From: an uncultured Bacillaceae bacterium | GTDB taxonomy: Bacteria > Bacillota > Bacilli > Bacillales > Bacillaceae_L | Assembly (NCBI GenBank): GCA_947497585.1 | Contig: CANMHG010000005.1 | Span: 62,001-126,000 of the forward strand | Reading direction: 5' to 3' | Length of the DNA stretch: 64,000 bases | Part shown: positions 46,168 through 56,591 of the stretch, one piece after another | Position numbering within the stretch: position 1 is the stretch's first letter | How the letters are laid out: each line of letters opens with the position of its first letter | Position numbers and translations under genes: made by a program | The notes under the pieces: generated by a model | Seen by the model: the letters and a program-made list of their open reading frames with translations, nothing else | Told to the model about the DNA's origin: nothing | The model's database searches: none

Positions 46168-46737
46168 ATGTGGGTTTATGAGAAGAAGCTACAGTATCCG
46201 GTAAAAGTTAGTACATGTAATCCAACTTTGGCAAAATACTTAATCGAGCAATATGGTGGTGCAGATGGGGAGCTAGCGGCTGCATTAAGATATTTAAATC
46301 AACGTTATACTATACCTGATAAAGTAATTGGGCTTTTAAATGACATCGGGACAGAGGAATTTGCACATCTAGAAATGATTGCTACGATGATATATAAATT
46401 AACCAAGGATGCCACTCCTGAACAGTTAAAGGCTGCAGGTTTAGCAGAACATTATGTAAGTCATGACTCTGCCTTGTTTTATCATAATGCTGCAGGTGCT
46501 CCTTGGACAGCTACGTATATCCAAGCTAAGGGTGATCCGATTGCAGATTTATATGAAGACATAGCTGCTGAGGAAAAGGCACGTGCTACTTATCAATGGA
46601 TCATTAATGTTAGTGATGACCCAGATTTAAATGATAGTCTCAGGTTTTTAAGAGAACGAGAAATCATTCATTCACAGCGTTTCAGAGAGGCAGTTGAAAT
46701 ACTAAAAGATGAACGTGATAAGAAAAAGTTCTTTTAG
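46168..46737 (+). CDS. cotJC: Spore coat manganese-catalase family protein CotJC
   Basis: CotJC is a di-manganese catalase-like protein of the inner spore coat. The 189-residue four-helix bundle shows MWVYEKKLQYPVKV, GADGELAAALRYLNQRY, the metal-ligand region GTEEFAHLEMIATMI, EDIAAEEKARATYQWI and REREIIHSQRFREAVE, which carry the expected Glu/His ligands. It starts after GGGGGAGG, 48 bp from cotJB, and ends in a strong terminator. Confidence 0.94.
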   Translation: MWVYEKKLQYPVKVSTCNPTLAKYLIEQYGGADGELAAALRYLNQRYTIPDKVIGLLNDIGTEEFAHLEMIATMIYKLTKDATPEQLKAAGLAEHYVSHDSALFYHNAAGAPWTATYIQAKGDPIADLYEDIAAEEKARATYQWIINVSDDPDLNDSLRFLREREIIHSQRFREAVEILKDERDKKKFF

Positions 46738-46751
46738 GAGATGCTAAAAAA

Positions 46752-46780
46752 ATAAAGTAGCCTACCGTAGGCTACTTTAT
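46752..46780. terminator. Bidirectional terminator shared by cotJC and ypbE
   Basis: ATAAAGTAGCCTA (46752-46764) and its perfect 13-bp complement (46768-46780) enclose a three-base loop. A-runs precede it; on the plus side the stem itself ends in TTTAT. It abuts the ypbE stop codon. Confidence 0.8.
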
Positions 46781-47440
46781 CTATTCTTTAGCTTGCACTA
46801 ACGGAATTTCTAAAATTTGTCCTTCGTATATCTTGGTTTGTTCTAGGTTATTCCACTCACGAATGATTTCTTCACCCGCTCGGCTTTTATAATATTTTAT
46901 TGATATACTATATAGCGTTTCTTCAGCTGTTACTTTATGAGTAATTACCTTGTAATCCTGTTTGGTGGAGTCTTTCGGTTCTGTTTTTTCTGAACTATTA
47001 TCTGGCACATAAGTTACTGGTTGTTCATCTTCTTTGTCACTTTGAGTGTCACCAGCAATTTCTTTTTCTCCTGACTCAGCTTGACTCGGTTCCTCTACCT
47101 TCTCTGGTTCGTTAACACCTACTTCATTGAGATTTTCACCTTCAGCTACGCTTTCATCTTCACTAGGCTTTGCAAAATCAATGGTATCGTAATTTTCTGT
47201 TGAAACTTTTGGGGCAATAGTCTTTAGTTCATCTTTAAAATGAAAAGTATAGCTTAATATAACTATTGGTATAAGGACAAAAAACAAAGCCAAAAGACGA
47301 ACAACCGGATATTTAAAACGAATCTTTGTCTTCTTTTTCTTATCTTTATGAACTTCACTTCTTGGAGGAAGCTTCTCTGAAGAATTCTTTACAGTCTGTC
47401 TTAATTTCTCAGCCTGATCATGAGTTGTATCTCTATCCAA
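46781..47440 (-). CDS. ypbE: LysM-domain membrane protein YpbE
   Basis: The protein has a hydrophilic cytosolic N-terminus (basic EVHKDKKKKTKIRFKYP), one membrane helix (VVRLLALFFVLIPIVILSYT), an acidic extracellular linker (about 90-160) and a C-terminal LysM domain (HKVTAEETLYSISIKYY, LEQTKIYEGQILEIP) that should bind peptidoglycan. I favour the TTG at 47440 (LDRDTTHDQAEKLRQ) with AGAGGTGA upstream; a GTG at 47449 lies in that site. It matches YpbE by architecture and place. Confidence 0.82.
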   Translation of the reverse strand: MDRDTTHDQAEKLRQTVKNSSEKLPPRSEVHKDKKKKTKIRFKYPVVRLLALFFVLIPIVILSYTFHFKDELKTIAPKVSTENYDTIDFAKPSEDESVAEGENLNEVGVNEPEKVEEPSQAESGEKEIAGDTQSDKEDEQPVTYVPDNSSEKTEPKDSTKQDYKVITHKVTAEETLYSISIKYYKSRAGEEIIREWNNLEQTKIYEGQILEIPLVQAKE

Positions 47441-47451
47441 GATAATCACCT

Positions 47452-48051
47452 CTATCCTTTTAATGAATGAACATAGTCTAGTCTAATTTTTATAGCAAAG
47501 ACAAGGTCTATTAGAAAGTGTGCAAAGAATGTTACATATAAATTCTCCGTTATAAGATATAAGTACCCAAGTAGGAAACTAAGAATAATGACCGCTAAAA
47601 ACAATACCCATTTGTATAAATATCTTACATGTAACACCGCAAAAACAATACTGGCTATGACAATGCCAAAATGTGTTTGAATGATACCTCTAAAAAGTAA
47701 CTCCTCTGTAAAAGCTATAAGAAAACATAACAAGAAAATATGAGGAATATTTCTTTTTTTAAACACTAACTCGTTAATTCCTCCGTCATCATGGTAACGT
47801 TTAGGAACATATCTCATCATGGCTAGATCTAACAGGATAACAACGAGTGCACTACCTCCCCCATAAATTAAGATTTCCCTTATATCCAAAGTCCAAAGGC
47901 TAAAGAACGAAGAAAAATTAGGAAATAAAAAAAAGCCTAATAGTATGGAAATTATTATTAATAGTCCTTGAGTTGCATAAAGGTGAAATAAAATTTGTCT
48001 GTCAGTCATTTCCTTAACAATCTCAGCTTGTTTATTTTTCAATAATTTCAC
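47452..48051 (-). CDS. ypbD: CPBP-family intramembrane metalloprotease YpbD
   Basis: The 199-residue membrane protein belongs to the CAAX protease/Abi (CPBP) family. The motif [14 protein letters not shown] (EExxxR) and later histidines in [13 protein letters not shown] and [13 protein letters not shown] form the expected metal site. About six helices are present. The start is probably GTG at 48051, which overlaps the recS stop (GTGA); the spacing from AAAAGG is short and a TTG 9 bp downstream is possible. The substrate is unknown. Confidence 0.83.
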   Translation of the reverse strand: MKLLKNKQAEIVKEMTDRQILFHLYATQGLLIIISILLGFFLFPNFSSFFSLWTLDIREILIYGGGSALVVILLDLAMMRYVPKRYHDDGGINELVFKKRNIPHIFLLCFLIAFTEELLFRGIIQTHFGIVIASIVFAVLHVRYLYKWVLFLAVIILSFLLGYLYLITENLYVTFFAHFLIDLVFAIKIRLDYVHSLKG

Positions 48052-49574
48052 TCACCTTTTAAGAGAATGCGACCTAGCTCTTCTCTCCAATCCACAATGG
48101 TTGTATTTGATCCTTGTTTATTTTGTGTTTCAAATGTCAGAAAGTCCTCCGAACATATATCACAACAAATCTCAGGTTTCTCTAAAAGCTCTTCTCCAAA
48201 GTATCTTAGAATATTTTCCCTTCTACAAAAATTAGAAAACAACCATTTTTTCATAAATAATAATTTTTCACTCTTAAGATCCATTCGTTGTGTTATTATT
48301 CGTGAAATTTCATTGGTGACTTCTTCAACGGGAATTTCATCACTAAAAAGATGGTCATTGAGAATATTGAATTCCTTTAATTGATGTTTAATAAATCTCC
48401 AATAATTCTCGTTCACTTCTGCTTTATTAATTATATCTTCTTCAGTTTCTCTCGTAATGTGAAATTGGCCATTATTTTTTAGCTTTTCATTTAAACTGTT
48501 TAGAATTGTACGTACTGATTGAGTTGGAGGAAGCTCATAATGAATAAGCTGTTCTGGAATTTCTTCATCATTTGGACTATAAAGCAGAATGGCGATACTT
48601 TTATTTCCATCTCTCCCAGCACGACCAATTTCTTGCAAATAAGATTCAAGTTGAGAAGGAAGGTGAAAATGAATGACGTATCTTATATTCGGTTTATTTA
48701 TTCCCATTCCAAATGCACTAGTACAACAAATCACCTCAAGCTGATTGCTAAGGAACTGTTGTTGTATTAGCATGCGCTGCTCTTGTTCCATTCCTCCATG
48801 GTAATAAGCAACATTCTTTATCCCTTTCTCCAATAAATAGTTCGCGATGTTCTCGGCCCAAAGTCTACTTGAGAAATAAATAATTCCAGGGCCCTGAAGT
48901 TTCTGAACTCTATCAAGTAAGCTTGAAATTTTATCGTCTAGGGAATTTGTCTTTTTTACCACAATTGCTATATTTTTACGATCAACTGAATGGATGTGTC
49001 TTTTCGCCTTGGTAAGCAGTAACATAGTTGAGATATCTTCAATAACTTGTTGCGTTGCAGTTGCTGTTAATGCTAAACAAGGAGGATTACCTAAAGCACG
49101 CTTGATATCTCCCAGTTTTGAGTAATCTGGCCTGAAATCATGTCCCCATTGTGAAATACAGTGAGCTTCGTCCACAACAAATAAGGATATCTTACACTTC
49201 TTAAGAGCCGTGATTACCAAAGGTGACTGTAGCATTTCAGGTGATGTAATAATAAATCTATACTTGCGAAGGTCTTTGACAGCATTTTGTTTTTCATAAA
49301 ATGTCAGAAAACTATTAAGAGCAATCACATCTTTTTCTCCATTTTTTCTTAGCTGCTGTACCTGGTCTTCCATTAGAGATAATAATGGTGAAATAATCAA
49401 GGAGGTTCCACCCAAGATATAACTAGGCAGTTGATAGCAGATTGATTTTCCCCCACCAGTTGGAAGCATAGCTAAAACATCGTGTCCTTCGAGTACATCT
49501 TGAATAATCTCCCGTTGACCAAACCTAAAAGAACTATAATTAAATTTTCTTTTTAATAATTTTTCAAGTTCCAT
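48048..49574 (-). CDS. recS: RecQ-family DNA helicase RecS
   Basis: RecS is the second, shorter RecQ-like helicase of Bacillus, acting in recombination repair. The 508-residue protein has motif [15 protein letters not shown], motif [22 protein letters not shown], motif [37 protein letters not shown] and motif [12 protein letters not shown] zinc-type segment ([12 protein letters not shown]... CCDIC) follows; there is no HRDC domain. The ATG at 49574 overlaps the ypbB end by 11 bp and follows GGTGGA. Confidence 0.93.
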   Translation of the reverse strand: MELEKLLKRKFNYSSFRFGQREIIQDVLEGHDVLAMLPTGGGKSICYQLPSYILGGTSLIISPLLSLMEDQVQQLRKNGEKDVIALNSFLTFYEKQNAVKDLRKYRFIITSPEMLQSPLVITALKKCKISLFVVDEAHCISQWGHDFRPDYSKLGDIKRALGNPPCLALTATATQQVIEDISTMLLLTKAKRHIHSVDRKNIAIVVKKTNSLDDKISSLLDRVQKLQGPGIIYFSSRLWAENIANYLLEKGIKNVAYYHGGMEQEQRMLIQQQFLSNQLEVICCTSAFGMGINKPNIRYVIHFHLPSQLESYLQEIGRAGRDGNKSIAILLYSPNDEEIPEQLIHYELPPTQSVRTILNSLNEKLKNNGQFHITRETEEDIINKAEVNENYWRFIKHQLKEFNILNDHLFSDEIPVEEVTNEISRIITQRMDLKSEKLLFMKKWLFSNFCRRENILRYFGEELLEKPEICCDICSEDFLTFETQNKQGSNTTIVDWREELGRILLKGE

Positions 49575-50631
49575 TACGTCCACCGCTTTTAGCTAACACG
49601 AGTCTGATTTGAAAATAAGACACATGATCACCGAGCTTTTCCTTTATAGGCTTTATTTTATTTGTTTGTAACATCTCCTGAAGAGTTAATATCTCTCGTT
49701 CGATATCTGATGGAACAAAATTTGATATTGAGAAATATTCCAGACTTTGTGCAATTTCCACTAAGTGGTCTTCAACCGTATTTTCTTTTATACCCCGAAT
49801 TTGGGCAATATCTTTAATGGTCTTTCCCGCTTTTAAATACTTTAAAGTTTCAGAAGAGGAAACTGTCAAATTCATTTGATCAAACAAATCATTTGCTAAA
49901 TTATATAGGTATGGAAAATGACCTGGATTAGATTCAATTTTCATTAGGAATGTATGCAATACATTATGGAATAGTAAATACACTCTAGTTTTTTCTATAT
50001 TAGTTATGTGAGAAAGTTGTTCAAATGTATACCCAATCCGTCCGTATCCTGTTAGACGATTAACAAATAATAGTGCTTCATTATTAGAAGTTAAAGACAA
50101 TACTTCGCTAACCTCTGTATGAATCTTTTTTGCCATCTCATCACGATTAAAACCTAACCTTAAAATATAGTTCTTCACGAATTGCATAACAGCAGGATCT
50201 TGATTTATGGTGGTATACTTTGTTTCTCGATGGATCAGATTAGACAGTACCTGGATAAGTAAAGATAATCGTTCCCAAAACACCATTCCCCTTTGATAAT
50301 ACTTCCACCCATGAAGATTCGGTGGTAATGGAAAGTTACTCTCATATTCATTAATGTGATTCTTTCCCTCTTCTGTAATTAAAAACTTATTCTCAGTTAC
50401 ATAAGTAATTAACTTATGTTGTTGTAAAAGTCTAATAACTTCTTCTAGTTCATCTCTAGTAAGAGTTGGGAACAATGAGAAAAGGTGTGAAACATTAAAA
50501 AGATTCGAATCAAAGATCGTCTGGGACGATTTTTTCCCTGTTAGTAAATGATAAATACCATAGATACTTCTTTCCCCATTGAACTTGGATAAGGAAAGTA
50601 AAATAATATACGAACGATCATTTAATCTCAT
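49564..50631 (-). CDS. ypbB: YpbB family protein, helicase-associated helix-turn-helix protein
   Basis: The 355-residue protein matches YpbB, encoded just before recS in Bacillus. Its C-terminal part (about 270-320, [20 protein letters not shown] then [11 protein letters not shown]) is the winged-helix/HTH domain also found at the end of RecQ helicases. The gene pair may therefore represent a split RecQ architecture. The start follows AAGGTGA. Overlap with recS supports a functional link; this is inference. Confidence 0.82.
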   Translation of the reverse strand: MRLNDRSYIILLSLSKFNGERSIYGIYHLLTGKKSSQTIFDSNLFNVSHLFSLFPTLTRDELEEVIRLLQQHKLITYVTENKFLITEEGKNHINEYESNFPLPPNLHGWKYYQRGMVFWERLSLLIQVLSNLIHRETKYTTINQDPAVMQFVKNYILRLGFNRDEMAKKIHTEVSEVLSLTSNNEALLFVNRLTGYGRIGYTFEQLSHITNIEKTRVYLLFHNVLHTFLMKIESNPGHFPYLYNLANDLFDQMNLTVSSSETLKYLKAGKTIKDIAQIRGIKENTVEDHLVEIAQSLEYFSISNFVPSDIEREILTLQEMLQTNKIKPIKEKLGDHVSYFQIRLVLAKSGGRNGT

Positions 50632-50812
50632 CTCATCACCTTGCTTAATTCGACAGAATGCATACTGTCATTGTCGAAAAAAATCATACTTGCACTTATT
50701 GTATCAAATTATAGTCCGAATTCGGTAGGTTTAGAATTAAAAAATATGTGAAATATAATAAGGTGAAACTAAAGAATTCCTTTTGTGATAAGCATTCTCA
50801 TGTACTTTTCTA

Positions 50813-50841
50813 TTGAAAAGTTTTGAAAACACGATTACAAT
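50813..50841 (+). promoter_or_regulatory. Probable sigma-A promoter of fer
   Basis: TTGAAA (50813-50818) is followed after exactly 17 bp by TACAAT (50836-50841). The start point near 50848 gives a leader of about 108 nt before fer. Confidence 0.6.
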
Positions 50842-50871
50842 AAGTGTTGAGGATACGTTTCCACCTAATAG

Positions 50872-51204
<333 letters not shown>

Positions 51205-51216
51205 TACACTAAAGAT

Positions 51217-51246
51217 AAACTCTCTGGATTTTGCAGAGAGTTTTTT
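51217..51246 (+). terminator. Intrinsic terminator after fer
   Basis: AAACTCTCTG (51217-51226) and CAGAGAGTTT (51234-51243) form a perfect 10-bp stem running into T6. It lies 12 bp past the fer stop. Confidence 0.9.
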
Positions 51247-51271
51247 CTTTTGCAAATGTGCTATGTTCTAA

Positions 51272-51300
51272 TTGACAGGCATTATGTTATATGATAAATT
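51272..51300 (+). promoter_or_regulatory. Probable sigma-A promoter of serA
   Basis: A perfect TTGACA (51272-51277) is followed after 17 bp by TAAATT (51295-51300), 45 bp before the serA start. The leader is too short for a riboswitch or T-box. Confidence 0.6.
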
Positions 51301-51345
51301 ATCCGAATATTATGTTAAATGCATTTAAAAGGAGGTTGGAAAAAT

Positions 51346-52920
51346 ATGTTTCAAATTCTAGTAGCAGATTCGATTAACGAAGAAGGGTTATCTCCTTTAT
51401 TAGGTAAAGACTCCATTCGTGTGGTACAGAAAAAAGTATCAGAGGTAGAGGATACATTACATGAGTTCGATGCCCTTTTAGTAAGAAGCGCAACAACTGT
51501 TACAGAAGATCTCCTTTCTAAAATGAAGAATTTAAAAATAATTGCTAGAGCCGGTGTAGGTGTTGACAATATAGATGTACCTGCCGCAACAAAACATGGG
51601 GTAGTTGTAATAAATGCTCCCGACGGCAATACACTATCTACTGCTGAACATACATTTGCAATGATGACTTCTCTTGTTCGTCACATCCCACAAGCTCATA
51701 TATCTGTGAAATCTAGAGAGTGGAACCGTAATTCATTTGTAGGGACTGAGTTGGCAGGCAAGAGCCTAGGTATCATTGGATTAGGAAGGATTGGATCTGA
51801 GATTGCTAAGAGAGCTAAGGCATTCTCTATGACTGTGAATGTTTATGATCCATTTTTAACTCAATCAAAGGCTGTAGATTTAGGGGTGATCTCCAGCTCA
51901 CTAGATGAGGTTTTAAGCCTATCGGATATTATTACTGTCCATACACCCTTAACAAAGGAAACGAAAGGCTTACTAGGCAAAGAAAACCTAGCTAAGACTA
52001 AAAAAGGTGTATATGTTATTAACTGTGCAAGAGGTGGAATCATTGACGAACAAGCACTTGTTTCTTACCTAGAAAGCGGGCATGTTGCAGGAGCTGCGCT
52101 TGATGTTTTTGAGGTTGAACCTCCAATAGATAATAGACTCTTAGAATTTGAACAAGTAATTGTTACTCCCCATCTTGGTGCATCAACCAAAGAAGCACAA
52201 CTAAATGTTGCTTCACAGGTTGCAACTGAAGTTGTAAGTTTTTTAGAGGGTAAGCCCGTTACTTCCTCAATAAATCTTCCTACACTATCTAGAGAAGTAT
52301 TTGAAAAAATCCAACCTTATTATGAACTAGCAAATAAAATGGGGTTAATCTTGTCACAATGTATGAAGGAAGCAGTAAAGGAGATTAACATCACGTATGC
52401 TGGAATTGTTACTGAATTGGAAACCACCTTCATCTCAAAAAGCTTGTTGTCAGGATTTTTAAAGTCACGAGTTGCATCAACCGTGAACGAAGTAAACGCA
52501 GCTCTTATTGCTAAAGAAAGAGGAATTACTTTTGGAGAGTCCTATTCTTCTAGTACCTCAAGTTTTTCCAATTCAATTTCAGTTAAAATCATTGGTGAAA
52601 AGAGTTCCTTTACAATCCAAGGAATTTACGTTGCTGACTATGGGACTCGAATTGTGATGTTAAATGGATTTAAAATTGATTTTAATCCAAGTGGACACCT
52701 CTTATATATTCAACATACAGATCGACCTGGGGTCATTGGTAGAGTAGGAAAGCTATTAGGTGATATCGAGGTAAATATTGCTACCATGCAGGTTGGACGC
52801 AAAGAAATAGGTGGAGAAGCCATTATGATTTTATCCTTTGATGCTCCACTACAAGATGATACGGTCAAAACCCTTCAGAAATCACAGGATATTGTTTCGG
52901 TTATAAAGATTGATTTATAA
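51346..52920 (+). CDS. serA: D-3-phosphoglycerate dehydrogenase
   Basis: SerA oxidises 3-phosphoglycerate, the first step of serine synthesis. The 524-residue long form has a substrate domain ([17 protein letters not shown]), the NAD-binding [16 protein letters not shown], catalytic Arg in [13 protein letters not shown], Glu in DVFEVEPP and His in [12 protein letters not shown]. An ASB-type intervening domain follows (about 320-450) and a C-terminal ACT domain (about 452-524, [17 protein letters not shown]). The ATG at 51346 follows AAAGGAGG. Confidence 0.95.
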   Translation: MFQILVADSINEEGLSPLLGKDSIRVVQKKVSEVEDTLHEFDALLVRSATTVTEDLLSKMKNLKIIARAGVGVDNIDVPAATKHGVVVINAPDGNTLSTAEHTFAMMTSLVRHIPQAHISVKSREWNRNSFVGTELAGKSLGIIGLGRIGSEIAKRAKAFSMTVNVYDPFLTQSKAVDLGVISSSLDEVLSLSDIITVHTPLTKETKGLLGKENLAKTKKGVYVINCARGGIIDEQALVSYLESGHVAGAALDVFEVEPPIDNRLLEFEQVIVTPHLGASTKEAQLNVASQVATEVVSFLEGKPVTSSINLPTLSREVFEKIQPYYELANKMGLILSQCMKEAVKEINITYAGIVTELETTFISKSLLSGFLKSRVASTVNEVNAALIAKERGITFGESYSSSTSSFSNSISVKIIGEKSSFTIQGIYVADYGTRIVMLNGFKIDFNPSGHLLYIQHTDRPGVIGRVGKLLGDIEVNIATMQVGRKEIGGEAIMILSFDAPLQDDTVKTLQKSQDIVSVIKIDL

Positions 52921-52938
52921 ATTCAAGAAATCAAAAAT

Positions 52939-52982
52939 AGGCTGTCCACAAAGTTAAAGCTTTAAACTTTGTAGTCAGCCTT
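52939..52982 (+). terminator. Probable terminator after serA
   Basis: Arms around 52939-52955 (AGGCTGTCCACAAAGTT) and 52965-52982 (AACTTTGTAGTCAGCCTT) pair imperfectly over about 15 bp. The following TTATTC is only a weak T-tract, so the signal is moderate. Confidence 0.55.
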
Positions 52983-53036
52983 ATTCTATATATAGATTCT
53001 TACAAGTTGTATTTAGATGTCATTGTACTATTGTCC

Positions 53037-53162
53037 GTTGATTTCCGGTCCAGGCACTTGCTTTCCGCGGGGAGGAAGTCGAGCCTCCTCGACGTTCCGT
53101 CTGCGGGGTCTCGACCTTTCCTCTACTCCCGCAGGAGTCAAGTGCCTTCCCCTCCAATCAAC
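53037..53162 (-). repeat. Dispersed palindromic repeat, copy between serA and the PHP gene
   Basis: A 126-bp copy. Its outermost arms are GTTGATT (53037-53043) and AATCAAC (53156-53162), which differ from the GTTCCTT-type left end of other copies but pair with each other. AGGCACTTG/CAAGTGCCT, GGAAGTCGAG/CTCGACCTTTCC and CTGCGGG/CCCGCAG also pair. Confidence 0.9.
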
Positions 53163-53229
53163 TCTGTGACTTGTATTAATGAATGAAGCAAAACAAAAGG
53201 AACATGGAAGAAGTTAGCCTGTTTGATCT

Positions 53230-54039
53230 TCAAAATCTGACTTCTTTCCGTTCACCTTTAGAAAAAGTCATAATTGTTGTGTATCCAACCTGTCTTGCTA
53301 GGTCAATTGCTTGGTCATAGTCTGCTCCTACATGCTCGGGGACGTGTGCGTCAGATGAAAAGACAATAGGAATCCCTTTTGCATAGCACATCTCTAATAA
53401 TTTTCTATCAGGGTATAAACTTTTAGTTTGCTTTCGTAGGCCAGCTGTACTTATTTCTACACACGTTTTGGAATTAGCTAAAGCAGTGGTAGCACGATCA
53501 TATTGCTCAAGTAAGAACTCTTCGTCTTTTGGAACGTAGTTGAAGATTTTAACAAGATCAAGATGTCCTATGATATCAAATAGGTTAGATTGCGCGAGTG
53601 TTTCTACTTGATCAAAGTATCTGCGATAAATTGTATAAAGGTCCCGTTTTTCCCATTCAGTTCTAAACTCAGCTAAATCAATACCAAAATCATCTATCCA
53701 ATGAATTGAACCGATACAATAGTCAAATTCATAGCTCTTAATAAACTTCTTCATTTCTTCATGTTTTCCAGGAGTATAATCCATTTCTATTGACATCTTT
53801 ACATCAATACTTTGATTCCACGCATCATAAAAAAGCTGCACATAATCCTTCATATCGTATATCCGTCTTTCTTCTATCCAGGAATTACTTAAAATATCTC
53901 TTGTCTGATAAAAGTGATAAGCATGTTCAGAGATACCAAAATGATTGATTCCTTTTTCTGCAGCTGTTTTCGTGAATCTAGTAAGATATTCTAAGGATAA
54001 AGTACCCCGCTCTAAGTGATTATGATAATCCGTCAGCAT
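53230..54039 (-). CDS. PHP-domain histidinol-phosphatase family protein
   Basis: The 269-residue protein belongs to the HisJ/HisK-type PHP phosphatases. The metal-site residues are DYHNH at the N-terminus, ISEHAYHFY, IEMDYTPG, GSIHW, IIGHLDLV, VEISTAGLR and SSDAHVPE. I chose the ATG at 54039 with AGGAG 9 bp upstream; the frame from 54069 has no ribosome site. Many relatives hydrolyse histidinol phosphate, but the gene is not in a his operon, so the substrate is uncertain. Confidence 0.8.
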   Translation of the reverse strand: MLTDYHNHLERGTLSLEYLTRFTKTAAEKGINHFGISEHAYHFYQTRDILSNSWIEERRIYDMKDYVQLFYDAWNQSIDVKMSIEMDYTPGKHEEMKKFIKSYEFDYCIGSIHWIDDFGIDLAEFRTEWEKRDLYTIYRRYFDQVETLAQSNLFDIIGHLDLVKIFNYVPKDEEFLLEQYDRATTALANSKTCVEISTAGLRKQTKSLYPDRKLLEMCYAKGIPIVFSSDAHVPEHVGADYDQAIDLARQVGYTTIMTFSKGERKEVRF

Positions 54040-54141
54040 TTCTGTAATCTCCTCTCCCATTTTAAGCAAATACTTTTTACTTAATTATATAGTAGGCTAT
54101 TGCAATTACAATAAGCTGATAGAGTCTCATTCAATTCAATG

Positions 54142-55146
54142 TTACTTACTATTTATGATCAAAATTTGATGTGGATGAACGATATTTCTATTAAGATTAT
54201 TCATTTCTTTAATTTTTTCAACAGTCGTACCCGTTTTAGCTGCTATCTCGGGTAATGTATCTCCTGATTTCACAACATATACTTCATCCATCGTTGGATG
54301 TAAAATCAATTCTTGACCTATCATTAATAAATCACTATTTAAATTATTCCACTTCATTATGGAATCAATTGAAACGAGATATTCCTGTGAAATATCCCAT
54401 AACGTTTCATTAGCCTTAACAATAATTTTTTTACCATTCGAGTTAGTTTGTTTTCTCTCAGATGAGCTTGCGACAACCATTGAACTTGAAAGCAACTGAC
54501 CAGCCTCGTATTCAATTGAATTCCAACTATCAAATAATTCTGCTTCATAAATTGGTCCAAAAGAATATGCACCATCATTCGCTGTATCTTCTTCTAAGAT
54601 AGTTTCATCATTTGTTATAACTGTATCATTTGATACCAGCATTTCATCTACATTTAAAACCATTAAGGGGTCAATAGAATTGTTTTTGTTATAGTTCCAC
54701 TCGCCAAAATGCACCTCGAAATGGAGATGCGCCCCAGTAGACCTACCTGTACTACCAATTTCACCAATCTTCTCACCTCTCTTAACATAGTCCCCTTCTT
54801 TAACACTACGTTTGCTAAGGTGTGCATAGACTGTCTCAAAACCAGTGGGATGAGCAATAAATACGACGTGACCATATGTATATGAATAATACGATTTTTT
54901 TACAATTCCTTCATCTACAGAATATGTATCTGCTCCGGTTGGTGCTGCGATATCAATTCCTTTATGCTTACCAGCTCTTGTTCCATAGTAATCAGTTATT
55001 TCTCCTGCAACCGGCCATACCCAGTCTTCTGCTTTATCTTCATAAGAGATTGTATGCGCGCTAATTGTACGACCTCCAATAAATAATAGCCCTATGCAAA
55101 TTCCCATAATCACTACTACAGCTAGACGTCTTATTAGATCTTGCAT
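54142..55146 (-). CDS. Membrane-anchored M23 peptidase with two LysM domains
   Basis: The 334-residue protein has an N-terminal membrane anchor (LAVVVIMGICIGLLFIGG) and an M23/LytM domain (about 44-165) with the zinc motifs GKHKGIDIAAP (HxxxD) and GAHLHFEVH. A Ser/Asn-rich linker and two C-terminal LysM modules follow (KIIVKANETLWDISQEYL and YVVKSGDTLPEIAAKTG). It should act on or bind peptidoglycan outside the membrane. It has an AAGGAGG site and is monocistronic. SpoIIQ-like or general endopeptidase roles are both possible; I cannot decide. Confidence 0.82.
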   Translation of the reverse strand: MQDLIRRLAVVVIMGICIGLLFIGGRTISAHTISYEDKAEDWVWPVAGEITDYYGTRAGKHKGIDIAAPTGADTYSVDEGIVKKSYYSYTYGHVVFIAHPTGFETVYAHLSKRSVKEGDYVKRGEKIGEIGSTGRSTGAHLHFEVHFGEWNYNKNNSIDPLMVLNVDEMLVSNDTVITNDETILEEDTANDGAYSFGPIYEAELFDSWNSIEYEAGQLLSSSMVVASSSERKQTNSNGKKIIVKANETLWDISQEYLVSIDSIMKWNNLNSDLLMIGQELILHPTMDEVYVVKSGDTLPEIAAKTGTTVEKIKEMNNLNRNIVHPHQILIINSK

Positions 55147-55328
55147 TGTTGTTCCTCCTTAGTGTTGATACAAAATTCTATATGTATCCTATGTCTGCCT
55201 GTCTAGAAATAGAACAAGGACCTAAACACACTTTAAAGATAGATACCTTTTTTACCCAAGTGAAATAAACACCTTAACATTATTTGAAATCACTTATTAA
55301 ATTATGTAAATTTTTTTGAACACAAAAA

Positions 55329-55350
55329 AAGAAAGGCAGCAGCCTTTCTT
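55329..55350 (-). terminator. Intrinsic terminator after rsiX
   Basis: AAGAAAGGC (55329-55337) and GCCTTTCTT (55342-55350) form a perfect 9-bp stem with a four-base loop; A7 before it gives a U-run in minus-strand RNA. It abuts the rsiX stop. Confidence 0.85.
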
Positions 55351-55352
55351 CT

Positions 55353-56591
55353 TTAGTCTAGTGTTATTGGATTAGGTGCGATTGGAACAGTGTTTTCTAC
55401 TCCTGATAGATCCCAAGATCCAACTAAATCTATATTAGCGTTATTAAATGTGACTGTTTGATATCCAAATTCTTTAGCTGTAAGCATGATGGCTTCAATC
55501 ATAAATACAAATGTGTCACTGTTCTCCAAAATAGTATCTTCTGTAAATGTAATAGTTACATTATCATTATCATTTTCATCAATTTCAAAGTTAACAGATT
55601 GTAAAATAGTTGGTTGAAGAACAAATGAGCCGATTTCTAAATTATTTCTCATTGCTTCCAATGCATCTGAAAATGTAGATGACTTTCCTGTCATTTCATT
55701 TGGGACTAGGAATTTTCGTCCGTTTTCAAAGGGAACATACATAAAATACGCCCGTTTCCCAGCTTTTTCTAACTTATAGGACGTCTCTACGATGCCAGAC
55801 TGTCCAATCACTACACCCTGCTTTCCGTTTCGGTGAAACTCAATTTCTTTATAGGTATCATCAAACCAACGGAAGGTTTCTTTTATTGCACCCCAGAATG
55901 CCATTGATTCGGCTGAGGCAAAAGATTCAGGATTCCTATCTTGACCAAAATCTAAAATGATATTTTTAGTACCATCCTCATTTTGCTTTTCAGTAAATGT
56001 GTATTGTGCCAAAGGAAACTGTGTATTATATTCAGAACTTATCAGTTTATCATTCACTTTTTGAATAACATCTGGTAATAAACCAATATGACTCTGATCA
56101 GACCAGTCAACGAGAACACTTACTGGAATGACTGTGTATACCATAGGATCTGGTACTCCAAAGGTAAACAACTTTTTATCCATGTACTCTCGAATAACAT
56201 AGCTAGCTGGTTCCTCTATTGTTGTAATAGTCAGTTCTCGATTTTCACTGTTATCATCATTAGTAATCGTAGTCATCTTTGCATCTCCGTTTTCTTCTTT
56301 GGGAGCATCAGTGACCATTGTCATGTTTATATCTTCTGAACTACTTTCTTGATTGCCTCCACCCTGTGAAGTATCAAAAGAAGTGTTCAAGAAAGAAGGC
56401 CCAATTAAAGCAATTAATAGTAATGCTGCAGCAGTAGCTAGGGAAGGAATGATCCACGTATTCTTTTTCTTTCTCTTTACCTTAGAGGAAATACTTTGAT
56501 AAATTTCACGTGGGTCACGATTGTCTTTAACAATTGGCATCTGACTTAACAAATGTTCTAGTTGCTCATCGTTCCACTCGGACTTTTTCAT
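55353..56591 (-). CDS. rsiX: Anti-sigma factor RsiX
   Basis: RsiX is the membrane anti-sigma factor that holds SigX. The 412-residue protein has a cytosolic N-domain (about 1-45, MKKSEWNDEQLEHLLSQMPI then RDPREIYQSISSKVKRKKK), one membrane helix (WIIPSLATAAALLLIALIG) and a large extracellular part, with acidic Asn/Ser-rich sequence followed by a folded domain to the C-terminus. The ATG at 56591 lies inside sigX (26-bp overlap) with GGAGGAG upstream, so the two are translationally coupled. Confidence 0.9.
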   Translation of the reverse strand: MKKSEWNDEQLEHLLSQMPIVKDNRDPREIYQSISSKVKRKKKNTWIIPSLATAAALLLIALIGPSFLNTSFDTSQGGGNQESSSEDINMTMVTDAPKEENGDAKMTTITNDDNSENRELTITTIEEPASYVIREYMDKKLFTFGVPDPMVYTVIPVSVLVDWSDQSHIGLLPDVIQKVNDKLISSEYNTQFPLAQYTFTEKQNEDGTKNIILDFGQDRNPESFASAESMAFWGAIKETFRWFDDTYKEIEFHRNGKQGVVIGQSGIVETSYKLEKAGKRAYFMYVPFENGRKFLVPNEMTGKSSTFSDALEAMRNNLEIGSFVLQPTILQSVNFEIDENDNDNVTITFTEDTILENSDTFVFMIEAIMLTAKEFGYQTVTFNNANIDLVGSWDLSGVENTVPIAPNPITLD

